Assembly: GCF_024979295.1 (NCBI RefSeq)
Contig: NZ_JANLCJ010000003.1
Span: 310,001 to 374,000 of the forward strand
Direction: 5' to 3'
Length of the DNA stretch: 64,000 nt
Source: Herbiconiux daphne
Lineage (GTDB): Bacteria > Actinomycetota > Actinomycetes > Actinomycetales > Microbacteriaceae
In this document: positions 33,225 through 41,126 of the stretch, piece after piece
How positions within the stretch are numbered: the first letter of the stretch is position 1
How the letters are laid out: each line of letters opens with the position of its first letter
Program-made: the position numbers and the translations under genes
The notes under the pieces: model-generated
Told to the model about the DNA's origin: nothing
Databases searched by the model: none
Seen by the model: the letters and a program-made list of their open reading frames with translations, nothing else

Positions 33225-33273
33225 TAATTTTCCGGCCGCCGTCCACCATTGCGGTTCGGCGAGCGGAAAATTA
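33225..33273. terminator. Long hairpin between convergent aminotransferase and nitrilase genes
   Basis: Perfect 10-bp arms TAATTTTCCG (33225-33234) and CGGAAAATTA (33264-33273), with inner GCCG/CGGC pairs. The stop codon of the minus-strand nitrilase gene lies in the right arm. The AT-rich arms stand out in this GC-rich DNA. Terminator role inferred from position. Confidence 0.6.
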
Positions 33274-34215
33274 GTCCGTTCGCTCGACCACCGCGAAGCG
33301 GCGCAGTGCCAGGGCGGGGTTGATGCGCCGCACCTCGTCGATGCGGCGCGGGTCGATGAACGCCACCGCCACGTCTTCGCGCTCGCCGAGCGAGGCGATC
33401 GTCACGCCCATCGGGTCGACCACGAGGCTCGCGCCCACGCCGACCGGCGGCGTCTGGTCGGCCGCGGCGACGTAGATGGTGTTCTCCAGCGCTCGCGCGG
33501 TGACGAGGCTGCGCCAGTGGTGCTCTTTCAGCGGGCCGCGCACCCACTCGGCGGGCACGGCCACCACGTCGGCGCCGGCATCCACGAGTCTTCTCGACAC
33601 CTCGGGGAAGCGGATGTCGTAGCAGGTCTGCATGCCGATGGTCACGCCCTGGATCGAGAACGTCTCGGGTTCGTCGACCGAGCCCGGTTCGACCCATTCG
33701 CTCTCGTGGGCGCCGAAAGCGTCGTAGAGGTGCAGCTTGCTGTAGGTGGCGATGACGCCGTCGGCCGGCGATATGGCGACGAGCAGGTTCGAGAACCGGC
33801 GTTCGTCGCGCACCTCGGCGGCCATGCCGGCGATGATGTGCAGGTCGAGGTCGGCCGCGAGTCCCGCGAGCACGGTGACGAACGGTCCGTCGAGCGGTTC
33901 AGCGTTCTCGACCAGCTCGGGGCCGAGCGGGTCGACGAAGAACGACGAGTACTCGGGGAACACCACGAGGGCCGCGCCGCGCTCTTTCGCGACGCGGGCG
34001 AGGCGGGCGATGGTCTCGAGGTTCGCCGTCTTGTCGGCGCCGGGCGCGAACTGGGCCACGGCCACGCCGAAGCCGAGGTCGTCGGTGACGAGTTCGGCCT
34101 GCACGACCTCGCCCGGTGCGCTCTGCAGCAGGTCGGTGTGGGCGCCGTTCTCGTGTGCGCTGGTCGTGTGGGTGCTGGTCGTGTGGGTGCTGGTCGTGTG
34201 GGTGCTGTCGGTCAT
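33271..34215 (-). CDS. Nitrilase-superfamily carbon-nitrogen hydrolase
   Basis: A 314-residue hydrolase with the complete Glu-Lys-Cys triad: Glu in VFPEYSSFF, Lys in YSKLHLYD and Cys in QTCYDIRFPE. It probably hydrolyses an amide (omega-amidase or N-carbamyl type), not a nitrile. Domain homology begins near VAVAQFAPGADKTANL (about residue 50). Before it lies an odd N-terminus with three THTTS repeats encoded by perfect 15-bp units. The real start could therefore be internal (GTG of VTDDLG). Its ATG overlaps the stop of the alcohol dehydrogenase gene, so the two are an operon. Confidence 0.85.
   Translation of the reverse strand: MTDSTHTTSTHTTSTHTTSAHENGAHTDLLQSAPGEVVQAELVTDDLGFGVAVAQFAPGADKTANLETIARLARVAKERGAALVVFPEYSSFFVDPLGPELVENAEPLDGPFVTVLAGLAADLDLHIIAGMAAEVRDERRFSNLLVAISPADGVIATYSKLHLYDAFGAHESEWVEPGSVDEPETFSIQGVTIGMQTCYDIRFPEVSRRLVDAGADVVAVPAEWVRGPLKEHHWRSLVTARALENTIYVAAADQTPPVGVGASLVVDPMGVTIASLGEREDVAVAFIDPRRIDEVRRINPALALRRFAVVERTD
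34160..34204 (-). repeat. Three perfect 15-bp tandem units at the nitrilase gene 5' end
   Basis: The unit CTGGTCGTGTGGGTG is repeated three times without mismatch. In the minus-strand frame it encodes Thr/His/Ser repeats. Perfect identity implies recent expansion. Confidence 0.92.
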
Positions 34216-35249
34216 GAAAGCCTCGCCATCGCCTTGATCGCGCGGCGTTCGTCCATCGCCGCGTAGCCCTCGGGCAGCTGTTCGAATTCTACCGTGAGAT
34301 CGAACACCCGGCCGGGTTCGATCGACCCGTCGAGCACGTCGGCGAGCAGGTCGGGCAGGTAGGCGCGCACGGGCGCCAGCCCTCCCCCGAGCCCGACGTT
34401 GTTGTAGAAGGCGATGTCGATCGGGAACTCGACGCCGTGCGGCACCCCCACGAACCCCACCCGCGACCCGGGCCGCGCGATGGCGAATGCGGTGTTCATC
34501 GACTCGCCGGTTCCGACACATTCGAGGGTGGCGTCGGCACCCAGGCCGCCGGTGAGTTCGAGAACGGCGACCACGGCATCCTGGCCCCGCACCTCCACGA
34601 GGTCGGTGGCGCCGAACGCGGTCGCGACGGCCTGGCGCTCGGGGTTGCGGCTGAGGGCGATGATGCGCTCGGCTCCGAGGCGGCGGGCGGCGAGGATGCC
34701 GCTCAGCCCCACGGCCCCGTCGCCGACCACGGCCACGACCGAACCGGGGCGCACGCCGGCGCCGATCGCCGCGTGGTGCCCGGTGCCGCAGACGTCGGAG
34801 AGGGCGAGCAGGTGCGGGATGAGGGCGTCGTCGGGGCGGCCGCCGGGCACCACGACCAGGGTGCCGTCGGCGAGGGGAACGCGCACGAACTCGCCCTGTC
34901 CGCCGTCGACGCCGCGGGCGGCCCAGTAGCCGCCGTGCACGCACGAGGAGGTGATGCCGTTGAGGCAGTGCGGGCAGGTTCCGTCGCTGTACATGAAGGG
35001 GGCGATCACGAAGTCGCCGACGCGCAGGGTGCCGACATCCGTGCCGATCGCCTCGACGACGCCGACGAACTCGTGGCCGATGCGCGAGCCCGGTCTGCGG
35101 GGTGTGTCGCCGCGGTAGTACCAGAGGTCGGAGCCGCAGACGCACGTGGCGACGACCCGCACGATCGCGTCGGTCGCGACCTGGATCTCGGGGTCGGGAA
35201 CGTCTTCCATCGACACCGAATAGGCATCGTTGAACACAAGAGCTCGCAT
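34212..35249 (-). CDS. Zinc-dependent alcohol dehydrogenase (MDR superfamily)
   Basis: A 345-residue medium-chain dehydrogenase. The catalytic zinc ligands are Cys in CVCGSDLW and His-Glu in GHEFVGVV. A structural-zinc loop SDGTCPHCLNGITSSC has three Cys, with Asp where classical members have the first Cys. The NAD(P) site is VAVVGDGAVGLSGILAARRLGAERIIALSRN. The C-terminal block reads LPEGYAAMDERRAIKAM. This subgroup is common in actinobacteria; the substrate is unknown. First gene of an operon with the nitrilase, so the two may act in one degradation path (alcohol/aldehyde and amide steps), which is inferred. Confidence 0.9.
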   Translation of the reverse strand: MRALVFNDAYSVSMEDVPDPEIQVATDAIVRVVATCVCGSDLWYYRGDTPRRPGSRIGHEFVGVVEAIGTDVGTLRVGDFVIAPFMYSDGTCPHCLNGITSSCVHGGYWAARGVDGGQGEFVRVPLADGTLVVVPGGRPDDALIPHLLALSDVCGTGHHAAIGAGVRPGSVVAVVGDGAVGLSGILAARRLGAERIIALSRNPERQAVATAFGATDLVEVRGQDAVVAVLELTGGLGADATLECVGTGESMNTAFAIARPGSRVGFVGVPHGVEFPIDIAFYNNVGLGGGLAPVRAYLPDLLADVLDGSIEPGRVFDLTVEFEQLPEGYAAMDERRAIKAMARLS

Positions 35250-35353
35250 CGCTCGACTCTACCCGCGGCCCCGCCCGCCCCGCCCGCGCTGCCGCGCCCC
35301 GCGGCTGCGCCGCGGCGCGGCACCCGCCCCGCTCGCGCGGCCTCCACCCCCAC

Positions 35354-35408
35354 GAGAAGTCAAATTTCGTTGCAAACCCACCCTCATTGCCACACTTTTC
35401 TACTTCTC
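35354..35408. repeat. Palindromic element A1 (55 bp)
   Basis: Starts GAGAAGTCAA and ends CTACTTCTC, with internal TTGC at matching places in both halves and a C-rich core (ACCCACCC). It differs from A2 at 8 of 55 positions. Preceded by a C-rich tract. Confidence 0.8.
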
Positions 35409-35528
35409 GCGCCCGCCCGTCCCTGCGGCCCCACGCCCCCGCCCGCCGCCGCGGTGCCCGCACGCCGGCCGCGCCCGCGCGCCCCACGGCCCCGCTCGCG
35501 CGGCCCAGCGGCCCTCCACCCCCCCCAC

Positions 35529-35583
35529 GAGAAGTCGACTTCCGTTGCAAACCCACCCCCGCTGCCACACATTTCGACTTCTC
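35529..35583. repeat. Palindromic element A2 (55 bp)
   Basis: Termini GAGAAGTCGA and TCGACTTCTC are perfect 10-bp inverted repeats. The core matches A1 (CGTTGCAAACCCACCC). Confidence 0.85.
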
Positions 35584-35633
35584 ACGCCCGCCCGCGCCCC
35601 GCGTGGCTCCCTCCGCGGCCTCCCCTCCCTCGC

Positions 35634-35687
35634 GAGTGGTCACAAACGGCGCCAAGGCGCCGATTTTGGCGCACTTTGTGACCACTC
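35634..35687. repeat. Palindromic element B1 (54 bp)
   Basis: Perfect 13-bp inverted ends GAGTGGTCACAAA / TTTGTGACCACTC enclose a second dyad CGGCGCC-AA-GGCGCCG. Same length class and end pattern as family A, with TG/CA in place of AA/TT at positions 4-5. Confidence 0.85.
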
Positions 35688-35736
35688 GGCTACATCGGGA
35701 TAGGCCGGCCAAGGAGAGCGCACTCTCCACGCGCGT

Positions 35737-35790
35737 GAGTGGTCACTTTCGGCGGGAAGGCAGGAGGTTTGGCGCCGAATTTGACCACTC
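35737..35790. repeat. Palindromic element B2 (54 bp)
   Basis: Ends GAGTGGTCA / TGACCACTC (9-bp perfect), inner TTTCGGCG and CGCCGAAT-like arms. Same length and ends as B1, with a different core. Confidence 0.85.
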
Positions 35791-35884
35791 GCGGAAGGGG
35801 CGGAGGGTGCTGGGGGTCGGGCGAGCGGGGTGCGGGCGGGCCGGGGCTCGGGCGGGCTGCCGCGTGGAGGGAGGAAGCGGGCGG

Positions 35885-37144
35885 TCAGGCGCGGGCGAGG
35901 GTGAGGTGGGCGTAGCCGGGGATGAGGGTGCCGCGTTGGGGGCGACGGGAGGTGATGCGGAGGGGGGCTTGGGCGGCGGCATCCAGGATCGCGTTCAGGG
36001 TGGTGGTGATCTGGGCCATCGCGAGGGGCGCGCCGAGGCAGAAGTGGGCGCCGGCGCCGAACCAGAGTTGTTTGAGGGACGCCGCGGGGTTGGCGACGGG
36101 GTCGAAGCCGCCGGCGGCGCGATCTGCCAGGAAGGTGGCGAGGATGATCCGGTCGCCGGGATGCACGGCAACGCCGCCGACTGAAGATTCCGCGGCGACG
36201 CTGCGCAGCATCACGGGCGATGGGGTGGTGACGCGGAGCCCCTCGGCCACCGCGGCGTCGACGAGGGCGCGGTCGCGGGCGATGCGGTCGAGCCACGCGG
36301 TGTCCGAGAGGATCGCGATCAGCCGCGGGAGGTAGGACACGAGCGTCTCGGTTCCGGTCAGCACGAAAGCGCCGACGGCGCCCATGGCTTCGTCTTCGGT
36401 GAGTCCGAGTTGGCGCATGCGGGCCGGCACGGTGGCGGCCCCGAGGGTCGGTGGAGCGGATGCCGCGGCCGGGGCCGACGGGGCGGCGGCTTCGGCCGGC
36501 GAGGCGGCGGGGGCCTCGCGGTAGGCGCGGCGGGCGTGGTGGGTGAGTTCGTCGAGGACGTCGCGGGCCGCCGCGATCTGCGGGGGTGTGAAGCGGGGCC
36601 GTGACAGGCGCACGAATCCGGTGACGGCCGAGACGCGGGCGAAGAGGTCTTCGCCGATGACGTCGCGGTCGAGTCCGACCAGGCGACTGATCACCTGGCC
36701 CGCGTATTCGCGCACCTCGGCGACGAAGTCCACGCTCTCGCCGGAGACGAGGCGGCGGGTGAGGGCGTTCGCGGCCTCGCCGATCGTGGCTCGCGTGAGC
36801 TCCCCGACGTAGGCCGGGGCGAAGAGGGGCGCGAGGCGGCGGCGCAGGGTCGCGTGGTCGGCGCCCTCCATGTTGAGCAGCACCGAAGGTCCGAGCACGG
36901 GTGTCCACAGGTCGGCTGGTGAGCCGGGGCCGGTCTTCGTGAAGGCCGACGAGTCGAGCAGCACCGAGCGGAGCAAGGCGGCATCCGTCACCACCACCCC
37001 GAGGCCCGGCACGCGCACGACCGGCCGGCGGATGCTCGCCAGCATCGGATAGGCCACCGGATGCGCGGCCCGCTGCACCCGCGCCTCCCAGGCCCGCTCA
37101 CCGCCCGGGCGAGGGGTCGAGACGGTCGCGTCTGGCCGGGTCAC
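35885..37144 (-). CDS. Cytochrome P450
   Basis: A 419-residue soluble bacterial P450. The heme-binding loop is FGAGAHFCLGAPLA with the Cys ligand, and the K-helix ExxR is EGLR. The I-helix reads GAFVLTGTETL, with Thr-Gly-Thr in place of the usual AGxxT. A long Ala/Pro-rich insertion (APAASPAEAAAPSAPAAAS region, about residues 210-236) lies before the I-helix. It probably oxidises the lipid or polyketide-like product of this operon. GTG start 37144 overlaps the stop of the KAS III gene by 4 bp; last gene of the four-gene operon. Confidence 0.9.
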   Translation of the reverse strand: MTRPDATVSTPRPGGERAWEARVQRAAHPVAYPMLASIRRPVVRVPGLGVVVTDAALLRSVLLDSSAFTKTGPGSPADLWTPVLGPSVLLNMEGADHATLRRRLAPLFAPAYVGELTRATIGEAANALTRRLVSGESVDFVAEVREYAGQVISRLVGLDRDVIGEDLFARVSAVTGFVRLSRPRFTPPQIAAARDVLDELTHHARRAYREAPAASPAEAAAPSAPAAASAPPTLGAATVPARMRQLGLTEDEAMGAVGAFVLTGTETLVSYLPRLIAILSDTAWLDRIARDRALVDAAVAEGLRVTTPSPVMLRSVAAESSVGGVAVHPGDRIILATFLADRAAGGFDPVANPAASLKQLWFGAGAHFCLGAPLAMAQITTTLNAILDAAAQAPLRITSRRPQRGTLIPGYAHLTLARA

Positions 37145-38433
37145 AGGCGCACCACCATCGCGCCGAGCGAGATGCCGCCCGCCAGCCCGACCATCGCGAT
37201 CAGGCTGCCCGGACCCACGATGCCGCGCTCGAGTGCGAGCTCGAGCTGCCGCGGCAGGCTGACGGATGCGAGGTTGCCGTGGTCGGCGATCGTCACGACC
37301 GTGCGGCCGGGGTCGACGCCGAGCACCCGCACGATCGTCTCGTGGTAGCGCAGGGCGACCTGGTGCACGGCGACGAAATCAAGGTCGGGCACCGCGTAGC
37401 CGAGGTCGGCGACGGTCTGCTCGACGAGGCCGACGCCCACCTCGCTGAAGGCCTGTTGCAGGGCGGCGCCGTCCATGTCGAAGTAGCTGCCGCCCTCGGC
37501 GTGCGGGTTGACGGATCCGCCGGTGGGTAGGGTGCCGACGTTCCAGTGCGTTGAGTGGGCGACGAAGCGACTGCCCAGGATGCCGGCTGCCGGGGGCGCG
37601 GGGTGGGGCTCGGGCTTCGACTCGGGCTCGGGCGACGCGGGGTCGTGGGCGGCCCCGGTGACACGAGGGCGCGCCAAGGGGACGGTTGGCGCGGGGGCCC
37701 GGGTGGCGGCATCCGGGCCCGAGTCGTCGGTGCGACTTCGGTTCGTGGTGGCATCCGGGGTCGTGTCGTCGGTGCGCTCGAGGATCAGGGCGGCTCCGGC
37801 GTCGCTCATGGTGTAGCCGGCGAACGACCTCAGGAACTGGGCCTGGTCGGCCAGCTGCCAGCGCACGGCGTGTGAGGGCTGCTCGCCGCTCGCGATGAGC
37901 ACGCGGCGGTACTGCCCGGACATTATGAGGGCGTCGCCCACCTGCAGGGCGTTGAGCACGCTGTTGCAGGCGTTCTTGACGTCCATGACGGGGCAGTCGA
38001 GGCCGAGCTTCGCCGAGACGATGTGGCTCGTGGCGGGTTCGATCATGTCTTGGCTGGCCGAGGCGAAGAGGAGCAGGTCGATCGGTCCGGGTGAGCGTTC
38101 GAGCGCGGTGCGGGCGGCGGCGACCGCGAGGTCGGAGGTCTGCCACCCGTCGGGTCGCAGGTGCACGCGCTCGACGCCGGTGAGGCGGCGCACGAGTCCG
38201 GTGGGCAGGCGGAGCTCGGGGTTGAGGCGGCTGAGCAGCTCTTCGGTCTCGTCGGCCGACCGGGTGGTGTCGGGGAGGTAGGTGGCGACGGCGGCGATGC
38301 GCGAGCGGAGAGGGGCGGGGGCCGGCACGGTGGACGATGCCGGCGAGGGTGCGGACACGGACACCGGCGCGAGGGCGCGGACGGGCCGCTGGGAACCGAC
38401 CGGGTCGTGGCCGAGGGCGCGCGGGGTCGTCAC
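37141..38433 (-). CDS. KAS III / OleA-like 3-oxoacyl-ACP synthase family protein
   Basis: A 430-residue thiolase-fold condensing enzyme. The catalytic triad is complete: Cys in VKNACNSVLNAL, His in VAVHQVALRYHE and Asn in DHGNLASVSLP. It starts with a 45-residue Pro/Ser/Ala-rich N-terminus before RIAAVATYLPDTTRSADETEELL. A disordered insertion of about 60 residues rich in Asp, Thr, Pro and Glu separates GAALILERTDD from the SRFVAHSTHW strand. KAS III-type enzymes make a decarboxylative or head-to-head Claisen condensation; with an adenylating enzyme and SDR it recalls OleA. GTG start overlaps the SDR stop and its own stop overlaps the P450 start. Confidence 0.87.
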   Translation of the reverse strand: MTTPRALGHDPVGSQRPVRALAPVSVSAPSPASSTVPAPAPLRSRIAAVATYLPDTTRSADETEELLSRLNPELRLPTGLVRRLTGVERVHLRPDGWQTSDLAVAAARTALERSPGPIDLLLFASASQDMIEPATSHIVSAKLGLDCPVMDVKNACNSVLNALQVGDALIMSGQYRRVLIASGEQPSHAVRWQLADQAQFLRSFAGYTMSDAGAALILERTDDTTPDATTNRSRTDDSGPDAATRAPAPTVPLARPRVTGAAHDPASPEPESKPEPHPAPPAAGILGSRFVAHSTHWNVGTLPTGGSVNPHAEGGSYFDMDGAALQQAFSEVGVGLVEQTVADLGYAVPDLDFVAVHQVALRYHETIVRVLGVDPGRTVVTIADHGNLASVSLPRQLELALERGIVGPGSLIAMVGLAGGISLGAMVVRL

Positions 38434-39440
38434 GCGGGCTCCCGGGTGAGGGAGGCGACGAGGCGGTCGAGGCCCTCCGCCACCGAGACGGCCGGCTCGC
38501 CGAGCACGCGGCGGCAGAGGGTGGGGTCGAAGGTCTTCGAATACGCGTACACGATGACCGAGTATCTCGTGACCGGCGGCTCCCCCGCTCGCCGCGCGAG
38601 TCGCCACGCGGCCTCGACCGCCGTCGCGGCCCAGAGTGCTGCCCGTCGCCGCACCTCGCGCGTCGGCGTCGGCACAGCGAGGCGCTCGAGCAGCGTGAGC
38701 ACCGTGCGCTGCAGGTCGACGGGCTCGCCATTGGTGACGGTGATGGTGCGCCCGACGGCCTCCCGCTCCGACAAGGCCGCCACGAGCTGCTCGACGAACG
38801 TGTCGATGTAGACGAGATCCGAGAGCACCGGGCCCCGCCTCCCCTCGCGGAATCTCGGCAGGCGCCCCCGTTCCGCGGCCTCGATCACCCGGGGGAACAG
38901 CGTGGTGTCGCCCGGTCCGAACACCGCGCGGGGTCGCAGCACCACCCACTCGCCGGCGTAACCCCGCACCAGTTCCTCGGCGGTGAACTTCGAGGCCGCA
39001 TAGCCGTTCACGAACCGCCTGCCGACCGGAGCGTCGTCGGCCACCCCGACTTGATCGACCGCGCGATAGAGAACGGATGCCGTCGACACGAACACGAATC
39101 GCGGCCGGCGAGCCGCACTCCCGCGCCCAGCGAACTCCAGCAGAGCCCTCGTCGTGTCGACATTGTCTCGGGCGAAGTCGACGCGCGACCCCCAGGGAGA
39201 GGTGCGCGCGGCCGCATGCACGATCACGTCGGGCACGAACTCGAGCGCGCCGAGTGCGTCGGCAGCGCCGGGGCCGGCGAGATCGATGGCGCGGTAGTCG
39301 GCATCGGCGAGCGGCCGCCGCCCCAGCCCGACGACCTCGAACGACGGGTCGGCCTGCAGCCGGCGGAAGAGGGCGCCTCCGACGAATCCGGATGCGCCGG
39401 TCACCAGCACGCGCGTCGGGCGCGGGATCGACGCGGTCAC
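38430..39440 (-). CDS. NAD(P)-dependent epimerase/dehydratase family (extended SDR)
   Basis: A 336-residue extended SDR: GASGFVGGALFRRL (nucleotide loop), VIVHAAARTSPWGSR, VFVSTASVLYR, catalytic YAASKFTAEELV (Tyr-x-x-x-Lys), VLRPRAVFGPGDTTLFPRVI. It resembles 3-beta-hydroxysteroid dehydrogenase/OleD-like reductases, which reduce a beta-keto acid or ketone. GTG start 39440 overlaps the upstream gene's stop. In this operon it would reduce the KAS III product, which is inferred. Confidence 0.88.
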   Translation of the reverse strand: MTASIPRPTRVLVTGASGFVGGALFRRLQADPSFEVVGLGRRPLADADYRAIDLAGPGAADALGALEFVPDVIVHAAARTSPWGSRVDFARDNVDTTRALLEFAGRGSAARRPRFVFVSTASVLYRAVDQVGVADDAPVGRRFVNGYAASKFTAEELVRGYAGEWVVLRPRAVFGPGDTTLFPRVIEAAERGRLPRFREGRRGPVLSDLVYIDTFVEQLVAALSEREAVGRTITVTNGEPVDLQRTVLTLLERLAVPTPTREVRRRAALWAATAVEAAWRLARRAGEPPVTRYSVIVYAYSKTFDPTLCRRVLGEPAVSVAEGLDRLVASLTREPA

Positions 39441-41044
39441 GAGGTGGACTCCCGAACGATGCGGCGCACCTTCATGCCGGGTTCGGGCGGTGTCCACGGG
39501 TCGAAGACGATGGTGGCGTGGCATCCGTAGGCGTCGAACAGCTCGGTGAGGGCGGCTTCGGCCGCCACCGCGCCCGAGACTGCCGCTACGCGCGTCTCGC
39601 GCTGGGCCGCGGCCTCGGCCTCTGTTTCGTGTTCGGTGTCGACCTCGTCCAGCGAGACGTGGAGGTCGAGGCCGGTCTGGCGTATGCGCCAATCGGAATA
39701 TCCGCGCGACGCTACGGTCATCGCCCGTCTCACGACGTCGGGGAACACCTCGACGGTGCTGCGCCCGTCGAGCGACGGTAACCGCAGCACCGCGTCGGCC
39801 CGACCGTCGACGCCCGCCACGACCTCGGTGACCCGCCCGCAAGCGCAGCGCTCGCAGCGGGAGCCGGCAGCGGGGTCTGCCGAGCCAGGGGCTGCGCCGG
39901 CACCCATCGACGCCGAACCGGCGGCAGCGTCGGCGCCCACCGACGCAGACGACGACGACGGCGACGAGAAAGACCGCGCAGCCGAGCCCACCCGGATCAC
40001 GTCGTCGAGCCGATAGCGCGCGATGATCTGCGTTCGACGATCGAAGTCGGTGACCACGGGGATGAATCGCGTTCGCTCGGCGTCGAGCCACTCGCGCTCG
40101 ATGTGCACCGACTCCTCGTTCAGATGCAGCGCCCCGTGCTCGCACGTGATCGCCAGCAGACCCTCGGTGGCCTGATAGACCTGCCGCGGCGCCGCGCCCC
40201 AGGCGCGTTCCACGAGGTCGGCGACGTCGGGATCGAGCACCTCGGCGACCGAGATCACGAGCCGCGGCGACATCCGCGATCCACCAGCGAGGGATCCACC
40301 GGCGAGTTGCCCGCCATCGAGCGACCCGCCCTCGAGTGACCCACCGTCGAGCGATCGGCGGGCGAGGGCCGCCAGCACGGATGCCGGCGCCACCACGACG
40401 TCGGCCGCCTGGCCGCGTGACGCCGCAGCGTCGAGAACCGCCGCATGGGCCTCGATCGGGCGGGTGAGGTCGAAGAAGGCGAAGCGGATGCGCGAACTCG
40501 CCACCGACTCATAGAGCGACCCTCCGGCGCGCAGGAAGAACGCGATGCGCACCGGCGGGCGCCACGGTCGCAGCACCTGAGCCACCGTCTGCCGGTCGAG
40601 CACGCGCGCGAGGATCGTGCCGGCCCAGAGCATGCGCTCGCGCGGGCTCACCAGGAACACGCCACGCCGGCCCGAGGTGCCGCTCGACAGCCCCACCGAC
40701 AGGTCGCCGTCGACGACGCCCGAGAAGTCGCGGGTGCGCTCCCCCTCGAGCGCCACCGACATCGCGTCGGCCAGACGCACGCCGTGGGTGTTGAGCTCGT
40801 CGAACCGTGCGAGCAGCGTGCTCTTGTCGACGATCGGCAGCTGGTCGAGCAGGCGCAGGCGCCCCGGCCGGTCGGCTGCCGCGGCGATGTCGCGATAGAA
40901 CGGAGCCTCGGGCAGCCGCCGCAGGAACGAGCGGATGCGCCGCCGCTGCCAGGCGTCGAACCGCGCGCGCGAGCGGAACCGCATCCCCCACCGCGCGCGA
41001 ACGAATCTGGCGGCCAGCACGGCCACGAGAGCGCGGTCTGTCAT
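39437..41044 (-). CDS. F390-synthetase-related adenylate-forming enzyme
   Basis: A 535-residue protein of the PaaK/LuxE-like adenylating superfamily (the F390-synthetase-related group). Seen: RFDAWQRRRIRSFLRRLPEAPFYRDIA, LPIVDKSTLLARFDELNTHGV, the AMP-binding loop VGLSSGTSGRRGVFLVS, RQVYQATEGLLAITCEHGALHLNEE and IIARYRLDDVIRV, then a CxxC-type CERCACGR. Two insertions are odd: five LDGGS-like pentapeptides (residues about 232-256) and a Ser/Ala/Gly-rich linker before CERCACG. First gene of the operon. GTG 41056 with a TATTCT -10 six nt upstream is an alternative, leaderless start. Confidence 0.8.
   Translation of the reverse strand: MTDRALVAVLAARFVRARWGMRFRSRARFDAWQRRRIRSFLRRLPEAPFYRDIAAAADRPGRLRLLDQLPIVDKSTLLARFDELNTHGVRLADAMSVALEGERTRDFSGVVDGDLSVGLSSGTSGRRGVFLVSPRERMLWAGTILARVLDRQTVAQVLRPWRPPVRIAFFLRAGGSLYESVASSRIRFAFFDLTRPIEAHAAVLDAAASRGQAADVVVAPASVLAALARRSLDGGSLEGGSLDGGQLAGGSLAGGSRMSPRLVISVAEVLDPDVADLVERAWGAAPRQVYQATEGLLAITCEHGALHLNEESVHIEREWLDAERTRFIPVVTDFDRRTQIIARYRLDDVIRVGSAARSFSSPSSSSASVGADAAAGSASMGAGAAPGSADPAAGSRCERCACGRVTEVVAGVDGRADAVLRLPSLDGRSTVEVFPDVVRRAMTVASRGYSDWRIRQTGLDLHVSLDEVDTEHETEAEAAAQRETRVAAVSGAVAAEAALTELFDAYGCHATIVFDPWTPPEPGMKVRRIVRESTS
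40276..40350 (-). repeat. Five 15-bp tandem units in the adenylating-enzyme gene
   Basis: Five consecutive 15-bp units ending in CGA encode [SQ]-L-[DEA]-G-G pentapeptides on the minus strand. The units differ by several bases, so the array is older than the perfect ones elsewhere in the window. Confidence 0.85.
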
Positions 41045-41062
41045 CGACCGTGTCACTCCGCC

Positions 41063-41120
41063 AGAATACGATGCCCGGTGCCGCCGTCGCGCGGGCGTCG
41101 AGACGAGACACTCGTAGAAT
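41063..41120. promoter_or_regulatory. Divergent -10 elements, probably leaderless
   Basis: On the minus strand TATTCT (41068-41063) lies 6 nt before GTG 41056 of the adenylating-enzyme gene. On the plus strand TAGAAT (41115-41120) lies 6 nt before ATG 41127 of the membrane-protein gene. No strong -35 was seen for either. Confidence 0.45.
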
Positions 41121-41126
41121 GTGGCC

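Larger units (their letters stand above)
35250..35884. other. Repeat-rich intergenic region carrying four 54-55-bp palindromic elements
   Basis: No gene is supported here. The DNA consists of C-rich tracts and four imperfect palindromes: two of family A (35354-35408, 35529-35583) and two of family B (35634-35687, 35737-35790). It separates the alcohol dehydrogenase start from the end of the P450 gene, so it holds the dehydrogenase promoter and the P450-operon terminator. Long open frames through it are GC-driven and change amino-acid content across the repeats. Confidence 0.75.

Noticed and set aside
34213-35730. In-frame upstream extension of the nitrilase reading frame
   Set aside because: The extension crosses the whole alcohol dehydrogenase gene in another frame and several repeats; the nitrilase starts at its own ATG 34215.
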